From positions 6,439,014-6,503,013 of the forward strand of contig NZ_CP025096.1 in assembly GCF_002831565.1 (NCBI RefSeq): a stretch of 64,000 nucleotides of DNA, written 5' to 3'. This DNA is from Spirosoma pollinicola. GTDB taxonomy: Bacteria > Bacteroidota > Bacteroidia > Cytophagales > Spirosomataceae. Below are positions 8,215 to 15,171 of the stretch, in pieces (positions within the stretch are counted from its first letter, which is position 1; every line of letters begins with the position of its first letter). The position numbers and the translations under genes were made by a program. The notes beneath the pieces were generated by a model, which saw nothing but the letters and a program-made list of their open reading frames with translations, did no database searches and was not told the DNA's origin.

Positions 8215-9227
8215 TGCCCGAAAAGGCATCCCGCTACTAAACAACTTTACGCGCGTAAAAGACTGGCTACCTCCATCAAAAAAAGTTGATTTTAGAAAAA
8301 ACTACCGTTCACTAAAAATTGTAATGAATAAAAAATAAATATAATTTTCTCAAGATTTACCTGATTGTTGAATAAATACAAAGGGAACTTATTTTGTCTA
8401 TCTGACTGGAAGGTGGAGTAAACTGATTGTGAGCTAATTAGTGATAAGAAGTCTAGATTATCACTATTCCTTTGGGGAAAAATTATACAAATTCCAGAAT
8501 AAATCAAATCACTTTATTCAAAAATTGGTATATAAAAGGCGCCTTGCTTTTCTGAATGGTCACTCTATATTTGACTTATTAAAATACGGAGTTATACTGA
8601 TTGATCAGGTAATTTGCCAGAACGACAGGTATATACAGAATACGTATGACTATCCACTTAATTATGAAACGCTCTTTACTTCTCTCCTTCGCTGATCTTC
8701 GGCAAGACCTATCGTCAAATCACAAGTCGTCTGTTTCCAGGCAACCTTCTGCTCATTTCTTCGGGCGGGATTCGTATCAACTTACTTCCTGAAAGGCAAT
8801 CAATGATAGGCTTGCTATCAGAGTCGTAGGCTAATCGACAGCACTGACTGTGTGTTGTTTATTGGCTTACCTGACCAAGGGATATATTCTAGTAAATCGT
8901 TAGATTAACTCTACAAATAGTATCTATCATGTAAGTGACAAATAGCGACATCGAATGACCGATGCTACGGAGACGGATTAGTTTCCAAACGACGATTAGT
9001 TTGTTCGGGCGCAACCCAAATCGGTTTAACACCCGTGCAGACCAATCATAACCCGCAGCGACTATTTACTCAACGTTGGGGACGCACGCACAACTCAGTG
9101 GTATTACTTTCTGGCCAGGAGTTTATCACTCACCGAAAACGCTCTACGACACAATACGGTGATTACAAATGCAATTAACCCTTACTCATTTCATTCATTC
9201 TTAACAATCTTTCTTTCCTCTAACATC
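8215..9227. other. One-kilobase non-coding region upstream of the curli operon
   Basis: About 1010 bases with no convincing gene. The first half (about 8280-8660) is clearly A+T-rich against the roughly 50% G+C neighbourhood. Two small frames, an 84-codon GTG-start frame at 8441-8695 and a 42-codon ATG frame at 8664-8792 with a slightly signal-like MKRSLLLSFA start, have no recognisable domain and unusual composition. The near repeats GACGGATTAGTTT (8972-8984) and GACGATTAGTTTG (8991-9003) lie 19 bases apart. The region likely holds the curli promoter, regulator sites and perhaps a long 5' leader. Confidence 0.5.
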
Positions 9228-10268
9228 ATGAAAAAAGTAATTCTTTCTCTCGTTGCCGCCTGTGCAATAACCACATCCTTTGCGCAAAACAATGCATCAC
9301 TGAGTCAAAGTGGTACAGGTAATAGTTCCAGTTCAACTCAGATTGGTGATTTACAAACTGTCAACGTTGTTCAGAATGGAACAAATAACGTAAATACGAA
9401 TCAGCAGTTCAGCCACTTCTCGCAGTTAACCAATGTTACGCAGACGGGCCTTGCCAACACGGCCACTACGTTTCAAAATGCCGATGCCGGTCCAACAAAC
9501 GTCATAACGGTCAATCAGAACGGCACAGGAACTGGCGGAAACACGGCCGTAGTTGACCAGTCTGACTTCTTAACGATCAATTCGCAGGCTACTGTTCTTC
9601 AAAGCGGACAGAATCTACAGTCAACGATCACACAGCATTATGCTATCAATGATGTGGCTATTACCGATCAGACGGGTGCCTCTAATAATGCTACGATCAA
9701 TCAGGGCAATGGTTCGATGGGCAGTGCAAACAGCTACGCTTATATTCAGCAATACAGTGACTTCGGACCACAGGATGCCACGATCAATCAACTGGGCGAC
9801 AACAACAATGCTCAAATCTTTCAGAGCAATGATGCAGGACCAAACAATGTGGCTACTTTGAACCAGAACGGTAATAATAACATAGGGTTGATTGACCAGT
9901 CAGATTTCAGTACGGTCTCTACGGCTGGTGTTATTAACCAATTGGGCAATAATAATCAGGCTTACCTCCAACAGAGAGGTGGCGGTCCGTTCACTTCTGG
10001 CTCAAGCGCCAGCATTGATCAAACCGGCAATGGCAACTACGCTAACCTCACGCAGTATGGTGGTGCGAACAATCAGGCTGTAATTACACAAACAGGGGAT
10101 TTAAATGTAGTAACCGGCCTTGCAGGCGTAGGCGTATCGGGTTTACAGATTGGCACAAACAATTCGTTAACAGTAACGCAATTGTCGGCGGCAGGTGGCC
10201 CTGGCCAAACAGCTCGCGTTCAACAGATTGGTACTGGAAACGTAGGCGTAATTGGTCAAGGCAACTAA
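9228..10268 (+). CDS. Curlin-repeat amyloid subunit, major-subunit-like (CsgA type)
   Basis: 346 residues from the ATG at 9228, chosen because it opens a clean Sec signal peptide (MKKVILSLVAACAITTSFA, then QN). The mature chain consists almost wholly of curlin-type repeats with the spacing Q-x-G-x-x-N-x-A-x3-Q (for example INQLGDNNNAQIFQS, LNQNGNNNIGLIDQS, IDQTGNGNYANLTQY), about a dozen or more units against five in E. coli CsgA. Such proteins are secreted through the CsgG pore and assemble into extracellular amyloid fibres. Residues about 60-114 and 174-227 form a higher-order duplication sharing DAGPxNV, NQNG and DQSDF. It is first in an operon with three other curlin-like genes and csgEFG. 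The upstream extension to 9159 lacks signal features. Confidence 0.88.
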   Translation: MKKVILSLVAACAITTSFAQNNASLSQSGTGNSSSSTQIGDLQTVNVVQNGTNNVNTNQQFSHFSQLTNVTQTGLANTATTFQNADAGPTNVITVNQNGTGTGGNTAVVDQSDFLTINSQATVLQSGQNLQSTITQHYAINDVAITDQTGASNNATINQGNGSMGSANSYAYIQQYSDFGPQDATINQLGDNNNAQIFQSNDAGPNNVATLNQNGNNNIGLIDQSDFSTVSTAGVINQLGNNNQAYLQQRGGGPFTSGSSASIDQTGNGNYANLTQYGGANNQAVITQTGDLNVVTGLAGVGVSGLQIGTNNSLTVTQLSAAGGPGQTARVQQIGTGNVGVIGQGN

Positions 10269-10287
10269 GTAGTTGCTGCCTATAATT

Positions 10288-10334
10288 TACCCCAGACGGA
10301 TACATCCGACAACTTCGGAAATCCGCCTGGGGTA
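10288..10334 (+). promoter_or_regulatory. Stable hairpin just after the first curlin gene (possible attenuator or mRNA stabiliser)
   Basis: TACCCCAGACGGAT (10288-10301) pairs with ATCCGCCTGGGGTA (10321-10334) with one mismatch, and the loop contains a further TCCG/CGGA stem. No U-tract follows, so full termination is unlikely. Sitting 20 bases after the stop of the first subunit and 44 before the next start, it could protect the upstream mRNA or reduce downstream expression, giving an excess of the first subunit. This role is inferred. Confidence 0.5.
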
Positions 10335-10377
10335 CACATTCCCTTACCCATTCCGGTACGCCCTTTCTATCCTCACA

Positions 10378-11499
10378 ATGACTAAACTTATACTTACGGG
10401 GGTGAGCTTTATGGTTTTTTCGGCAGCTATTGCCCAAAATCAGGCTACACTCCGTCAGGTGGGCACGCAACTGAACAGCACACAAAATCAGGTGGGCAGT
10501 CACCTGATGTCAACTGTTATTCAGGGAACTGGAACAAATACGGCTATCAATAGCCACAATACCGCCCTTACCGATCAATTGGGAAATAATTCAACGGCTA
10601 CCGTTGAGCAACGTCTCTTCTCGACGGCAAATACAGCCATTCTGATTCAGAAAGGGGATAACAACGCCGGGGCAATCGAACAAAATGTAGCCAGTGGCGG
10701 CATGGGTGTTGGCAACACAGCCGAGTTGTTTCAGGCGGGCAACAACAACCTGTCAACTATTGTTCAGCAAAACAACGTCAGTTTTGGCAACCAGGCTTAC
10801 CTGAATCAGTACGGCAACAATAATAACGAAACCCGAATTACTCAATCAACGCTGTCATTTCGCAACAAAGCGACTATAGACATGGGTGGTGATGGGCCAA
10901 TGGGTATGTATCCGAATGGCTGGACACCCGTAAACGGCGGAACGGCCATTATTGAGCAAATGGACAACAGTCACGATAACATTGCCCGAATCGGGCAGTC
11001 GGGTGATGGTCATATTGGACGTATATACCAGAATAATAACACGGCCAATAGCGAAGCGTATATTGAACAATATCCTTCGGAGCAGGCAAATAACGCGCTT
11101 ATTCAACAGACGAATCAGTCGTCGGGAACGGCGCGAATCACGCAAAATCAGAACAGCTTTGGAGGTGGCAGTGGGGCTAACCTGGCCGAAGTCTTTCAGG
11201 GAAGCAATGCCTTTAGCCTGTCAGGTGGAAACTATACACTCATTACGCAGGAGAACGCCAACAACATAAGCCGAAACCAGCAACTAGGTACTAACAATGT
11301 GGCCATCATCAGCCAGACAGGAAATGGAAACATAGTGGAAGGACTCGGCGGTGACCCTATTGCCCGCCAGATTGGCTCTGCCAATCAACTGCATGTTACG
11401 CAAAGCAGCCTGGGTGGACCGGGTAATGTGGCACACGTTAGTCAACTGGGTACGGGCAATGTCGCCATCATATCGCAAGTATCGCAAGTAAGCAACTAA
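10378..11499 (+). CDS. Curlin-repeat amyloid subunit, second member
   Basis: 373 residues from the ATG at 10378, which starts a Sec signal (MTKLILTGVSFMVFSAAIA, then QNQ). The mature protein is built of curlin-type repeats (DQLGNNSTATVEQR, IQKGDNNAGAIEQN, FQAGNNNLSTIVQQN, ISQTGNGNIVEG). A non-repeat insert around residues 162-183 (rich in G, M, P and W) interrupts the array and might form a loop. The C-terminal 55 residues, ending in GGPGNVAHVSQLGTGNVAII, closely resemble the C-terminus of the first subunit, so the two genes likely arose by duplication or share a cap. The very end contains a 9-bp tandem duplication (ATCGCAAGT twice). Expected to be a secreted fibre component; whether major, minor or nucleator cannot be told. 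Confidence 0.85.
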   Translation: MTKLILTGVSFMVFSAAIAQNQATLRQVGTQLNSTQNQVGSHLMSTVIQGTGTNTAINSHNTALTDQLGNNSTATVEQRLFSTANTAILIQKGDNNAGAIEQNVASGGMGVGNTAELFQAGNNNLSTIVQQNNVSFGNQAYLNQYGNNNNETRITQSTLSFRNKATIDMGGDGPMGMYPNGWTPVNGGTAIIEQMDNSHDNIARIGQSGDGHIGRIYQNNNTANSEAYIEQYPSEQANNALIQQTNQSSGTARITQNQNSFGGGSGANLAEVFQGSNAFSLSGGNYTLITQENANNISRNQQLGTNNVAIISQTGNGNIVEGLGGDPIARQIGSANQLHVTQSSLGGPGNVAHVSQLGTGNVAIISQVSQVSN

Positions 11500-11577
11500 T
11501 CCCGAAAACTGGCCAAGCAACTGTACAATACCGCTCACTGGTCAATCAATAAAAACTGTTCTTTATCAAGTAAACGT

Positions 11578-11973
11578 ATGAAAAAGGCATTTTTTCTAAG
11601 TCTGGCAACCTTGAGCAGTGCAGTGGCTGTAGCACAAAATACAGCCGTTATTAATCAGCAGGGCAGCTCGCACGACGTGTCCGTTGTGCAGCAGGGAACG
11701 GGCAATACGTCTGTCATAAGCCAAGCCAATTCAGGTTCGTCAAACAGTGTCGTTATTTCACAATCCGGAGCGGGTAATGTGGCAACCATCAATCAGGGAA
11801 GCCTGCCCGACGGTTATGCGGAACCCAAAAACTCGGTTACTACTGTGCAGACGGGAGAGGGCGTAACGATTGTAAATCAATCGAAGGGCAGCAATACAAT
11901 TAGTGTTTACCAGTCAGGCATGCCCGAAACCACCAAAAAGAAGAAAAAACAGAAGGGGCACTTTAACAATTAA
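11578..11973 (+). CDS. Short curlin-repeat protein with a basic tail
   Basis: 131 residues: Sec signal (MKKAFFLSLATLSSAVAVA, then QN), about four to five curlin-type repeats (INQQGSSHDVSVVQQG, ISQANSGSSNSVVISQSG, VQTGEGVTIVNQS, VYQSG) and a strongly basic C-terminus (TTKKKKKQKGHFNN). In size and repeat number it is the member closest to E. coli CsgA/CsgB. E. coli CsgB also ends in a basic, non-amyloid repeat that anchors it to the cell surface, so this protein could be the nucleator or anchor; that is inference from the tail. Third of four subunit genes in the operon, 78 bases after the second. Confidence 0.8.
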   Translation: MKKAFFLSLATLSSAVAVAQNTAVINQQGSSHDVSVVQQGTGNTSVISQANSGSSNSVVISQSGAGNVATINQGSLPDGYAEPKNSVTTVQTGEGVTIVNQSKGSNTISVYQSGMPETTKKKKKQKGHFNN

Positions 11974-12002
11974 AGCCGGCAACCACTAAACATGAAGTCA
12001 TC

Positions 12003-12605
12003 ATGATACGTCTTTTGCTCCTTATCGCTTGGGTAGCCGGTACTGTTTCCGTACAGGCTCAGACGAATACAGGACCTGCCAACACGCGGGATGCTTACTG
12101 GAGTCTAAGCTCTATTCCCAGCCAGGCGCAGCTGAGGATAGGCACCAATAGTGTCAATGACCCTGGTTCATCGCTGAACGAGGTCATTACACACCAGGAT
12201 GGCGTCAACAACACAGCCGTTTTATCGGTTGTCAATGGTGCGCAAAACAGGCTGGAGGTGAACCAGTATACCGGCTATAATTATACCGATGTACTGCTGT
12301 CGGGGGTGAATAATAGCGTCTTACTGAACCAGACAGGCGGCAATAATAGTGCCTCATTCAGCTTGAACGGTGTGAATAACCGGTTTTTAGTAACGCAGGA
12401 TGGCGGAGATCGCCTACAGATGCAGGGGCTTCAACAGGCCAACACACGGCTCGAAATAACGCAGGGAATTGGCAATAATACCCTGACGATCGATAATACA
12501 TCGTTGTTTCAGAATGCGAATGGAACGGGCATTCAAAACCTGCGGATCGAACAAAGCGGGGGCGCAGCAGCCACGATTCAGAACGGACGCTTATTTGGCA
12601 ATTAA
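12003..12605 (+). CDS. Divergent curlin-like protein (possible minor subunit or nucleator)
   Basis: 200 residues with a Sec signal (RLLLLIAWVAGTVSVQA, then QT). The mature N-terminus (about 21-60) is not repetitive; after it come degenerate curlin-type units such as THQDGVNNTAVLSV, LLNQTGGNNSASFSL, LVTQDGG and IEQSGGAAATIQNG, in which many of the glutamines facing the core are replaced by L, S or V. It would be expected to fold as the same beta-solenoid but with reduced amyloid tendency. It ends four bases before csgE, so the two are probably translationally coupled. The role as nucleator, terminator or accessory subunit is open. Confidence 0.75.
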   Translation: MIRLLLLIAWVAGTVSVQAQTNTGPANTRDAYWSLSSIPSQAQLRIGTNSVNDPGSSLNEVITHQDGVNNTAVLSVVNGAQNRLEVNQYTGYNYTDVLLSGVNNSVLLNQTGGNNSASFSLNGVNNRFLVTQDGGDRLQMQGLQQANTRLEITQGIGNNTLTIDNTSLFQNANGTGIQNLRIEQSGGAAATIQNGRLFGN

Positions 12606-12609
12606 CGTC

Positions 12610-13131
12610 ATGAAAGAACTACGGAGTATCGTATTTATGGCTTTGACGCTACTAAGCGTTGCCGCCAGCGCACAAGACCCTGAGCTGGAAGGCAAACTCG
12701 AAGAGGATATGCTGACAGAAACGGTCATAGCCGAAGAAGGCACCGAAACCCTATTGCTGGATAATACCCGCTCAAAGATTGGCCGTGATTTTTACGAAGC
12801 TTTTTTTCGGCACTATGTAGAACTGCCCAAAGCTATATCGCCTGCGGCCCTGGCTGACTCTACCGTTAAAATAACCCCGAATCTTGAACTTGATATCAAT
12901 GCGTTCATCGTCACAATTGACGAGTTACCCGCTTTGGGGATTGGCACAAGCATTATTTCGGTGTCGCTGAACGACCAGTTGGTCTGGCAAAATTATGTGC
13001 AAATTCGGCAGGAGGTGCTTGAATTGTATGCTTTCAATGCGGCCGAGATTGTAAACCAGTATGTACTCAATTATCAGGAAGTTCAACGATCGCTCGAAAA
13101 CGAAGACCAGAAAGGCAGCGGCATGTTTTAA
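12610..13131 (+). CDS. csgE: CsgE-type curli secretion specificity factor
   Basis: 173 residues starting at the ATG at 12610, four bases after the previous stop; the longer upstream frame overlaps that gene and lacks signal features. The Sec signal (MKELRSIVFMALTLLSVAASA, then QD) leads to a CsgE-like core: GRDFYEAFFRHYVELPKA, LDINAFIVTIDELPALGIGTSIISVSLND, WQNYVQIRQE. E. coli CsgE is a periplasmic protein that forms a nonameric cap under the CsgG pore and delivers unfolded curlin subunits. Compared with E. coli CsgE (about 130 residues) it has an acidic N-terminal extension (about 23-50). Placement directly before csgF and csgG supports the call. Confidence 0.85.
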   Translation: MKELRSIVFMALTLLSVAASAQDPELEGKLEEDMLTETVIAEEGTETLLLDNTRSKIGRDFYEAFFRHYVELPKAISPAALADSTVKITPNLELDINAFIVTIDELPALGIGTSIISVSLNDQLVWQNYVQIRQEVLELYAFNAAEIVNQYVLNYQEVQRSLENEDQKGSGMF

Positions 13132-13173
13132 TCAGTGCAACTTCATCAACCCTCAACCTCGATCCTACTCACC

Positions 13174-13599
13174 ATGAAAAAAAGTTTATTTTCTCTACTT
13201 TTCAGCTTTGGCGTTATAGCCTGCGCATCTGCTCAATCATTTGTTTACCACCCGAATAACCCAAACTTCGGAGGAAACACGTTCAATTATTCCTGGATGC
13301 TGAGTTCGGCACAGGCGCAGGACAAAACGAAAGATCCAAACGCACTAACGACCACTCGTACAGCGACAAATACCTCCGCCAATAGCTTAACCAATTTTGC
13401 TCAAAGCTTACAGAATCAACTGCTTAACCGAATTACAACTAGCCTGATTGGCAACCAGTTTGGCGAGGGGACTCTAAAGCCCGGCAATTATACATTTGGT
13501 GATTTTCAGGTGCAGATCAGCAACGGTGCCGATGGTGTTATTGTCCGGATTGTGGATGGGAAAGGGGGCGAAACGTCAATTACGGTTCCTTACTTCTGA
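13174..13599 (+). CDS. csgF: CsgF-type curli assembly protein
   Basis: 141 residues from the ATG at 13174. A Sec signal (KKSLFSLLFSFGVIACASA, then QS) is followed by FVYHPNNPNFGGNTFNYSW, a very close match to the CsgF N-terminal segment that inserts into the CsgG pore from outside, and then LLSSAQAQ-like residues. The rest includes a helical linker and a beta-rich C-terminus (NYTFGDFQVQISNGADGVIV). CsgF couples secretion to nucleation at the cell surface. The conserved NPNFGG motif makes this one of the firmest calls in the operon. Lies 42 bases after csgE and 73 before csgG. Confidence 0.92.
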   Translation: MKKSLFSLLFSFGVIACASAQSFVYHPNNPNFGGNTFNYSWMLSSAQAQDKTKDPNALTTTRTATNTSANSLTNFAQSLQNQLLNRITTSLIGNQFGEGTLKPGNYTFGDFQVQISNGADGVIVRIVDGKGGETSITVPYF

Positions 13600-13672
13600 T
13601 GGCGTTGTTTGGCTGGCTGTCCAGACGTCCCGAAAACTCCCTCATCAACCTCCTTCGCCCCTCCTCATTATC

Positions 13673-15130
13673 ATGAAGATACGTTTACTTACCTTAATTC
13701 AAGTAGTTATTCTGAGCGGCCTGATTAGCGGGCTAACGGGTTGTACCGCCTTTTTTCATCAGCCTACTCAGCCCCGGCGTGCCCGGCTGGGCGAAGAAAC
13801 ACCCACTACCGTTTCTCTCCGTCAACTGCCTTTGGCTAAAGAAAAGGTTGTAGCTGCCGTTTACAAATTTCGGGATTTAACAGGCCAGTATAAGCAAACC
13901 GAGACAGGCACCGGCTTTTCGACGGCGGTTACGCAGGGCACAACCAATATTTTGCTGAAAGCACTTGAAGAGAGTGGCTGGTTCATTGCTATTGAGCGCG
14001 AGAACGTCAGCAATCTGCTTAACGAACGAAAAATTGTACGCTCCAGCGTCGCGCAGTTTAAAGAGGGTGAAAACCTGCCCCCGCTCTTGTTTGCCGGTAT
14101 TATTCTGGAAGGTGGCGTTGTCTCCTACGATGCCAACATTATTACCGGTGGCGGTGGAGTTCAGTACTTTGGGGCGGGTGCCTCAACACAGTATCGTCAG
14201 GATCGGGTAACGGTCTATTTACGGGCAGTTTCGACAAAATCAGGCAAGATTTTAAAAACGATTTACACATCCAAAACCATTCTGTCTCAAACTGTTAACG
14301 CCAGCTTGTTTCGGTATGTGGATTTCAAGCGGTTACTCGAAACAGAAACCGGCCTGACCACAACCGAGCCGGGCCAACTGGCTGTGACAGAAGCCATCGA
14401 AAAGGCGGTCGAAGGCTTGATCATCGAAGGCGTTCGGGATGGTTTATGGTCGCCCGCCGACAAGTCGGCAGGTGCCATGAAAACCACGCTTGAGGCTTAC
14501 GAGAAAGAGAAAACTATTATGAGTGAGACCGACGTGTTTGGTCTACGCAAGGAGATTGCTCCGCCTTTTCTTAGTCTCCATCCCTATGCCGGTGTGCTGC
14601 GCTACTATGGCGATTACGCCCGGCATACCCTTAAAGGCAGCTACGGTGCATCGCTGGACTTCCACATTACCCCCGTTTTTGGGATACAGGTAAATGGTGC
14701 CACCGGTGTTCTGGCCAGTGAGGGGGCTTTTTCCAGAAATATAACCTCGCTGGAGGGTAATCTCATTATTCGCCCAATGCCCTATGAACGCTGGACACCT
14801 TTGCTGTTTATTGGTGCCGGAACGGTGTCGCAAAGCGGGTCGTCGCCCTTCCGGTTTCAGGGAGCCAGCTATTTACAGGCGCAGGGGGGGCTGGGGGTAC
14901 AGTTCTCGGCGAGTAAGGCGATTGGCTTTCGCTCAACGATCTCCTACAATCAACCCTTTACTGATGCGCTGGACGGAAGAATAGCGGGAACGCGAAACGA
15001 TTATTACCTGCGCGGAACCCTGGGGTTAGTGATTCACATCGGTCGATTCTCCCTGCCCAAATCCCGCCCGTTAACCACTCAGGGAGTATTCCAACAGGCA
15101 ACACCACTTAATACGACGCCAAAAAATTAA
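13673..15130 (+). CDS. csgG: CsgG-type curli secretion channel with an extra C-terminal beta-barrel-like domain
   Basis: 485 residues from the ATG at 13673. A lipoprotein signal ends in LTGC (cysteine 24). Residues about 50-285 match E. coli CsgG: VAAVYKFRDLTGQYK, GFSTAVTQG, SGWFIAIERENVSNLLNERKI, VQYFGAGASTQYRQDRVTV and TSKTILS...FRYVDFKRLLE. CsgG forms a nonameric outer-membrane pore for curlin subunits. At the constriction, where E. coli has Tyr51, Asn55 and Phe56, only the Phe is clearly kept. E. coli CsgG stops at 277 residues; here residues about 296-465 add strand-like blocks (SLHPYAGVLRYYG, SYGASLDFHITPVFGIQVNG, YYLRGTLGLVIHI) that resemble a small outer-membrane barrel. The length of this extra domain is the main oddity. 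Confidence 0.9.
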   Translation: MKIRLLTLIQVVILSGLISGLTGCTAFFHQPTQPRRARLGEETPTTVSLRQLPLAKEKVVAAVYKFRDLTGQYKQTETGTGFSTAVTQGTTNILLKALEESGWFIAIERENVSNLLNERKIVRSSVAQFKEGENLPPLLFAGIILEGGVVSYDANIITGGGGVQYFGAGASTQYRQDRVTVYLRAVSTKSGKILKTIYTSKTILSQTVNASLFRYVDFKRLLETETGLTTTEPGQLAVTEAIEKAVEGLIIEGVRDGLWSPADKSAGAMKTTLEAYEKEKTIMSETDVFGLRKEIAPPFLSLHPYAGVLRYYGDYARHTLKGSYGASLDFHITPVFGIQVNGATGVLASEGAFSRNITSLEGNLIIRPMPYERWTPLLFIGAGTVSQSGSSPFRFQGASYLQAQGGLGVQFSASKAIGFRSTISYNQPFTDALDGRIAGTRNDYYLRGTLGLVIHIGRFSLPKSRPLTTQGVFQQATPLNTTPKN

Positions 15131-15171
15131 CAGTCTCTTCATCACACCTATTTACTTGACCCTTTCTGTCA

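Noticed and set aside
8441..8695. 84-codon GTG-start frame in the curli upstream region
   Set aside because: A+T-rich, no recognisable motif, no clear ribosome site; kept only as a note under the non-coding region.
9228..11973. Tandem DNA repeats or a CRISPR array
   Set aside because: Periodicity is at the protein level (curlin units); DNA units vary too much and no spacer pattern exists.
12514..12609. Longer N-terminus for csgE
   Set aside because: Overlaps the preceding subunit gene and would bury the signal peptide that begins at 12610.
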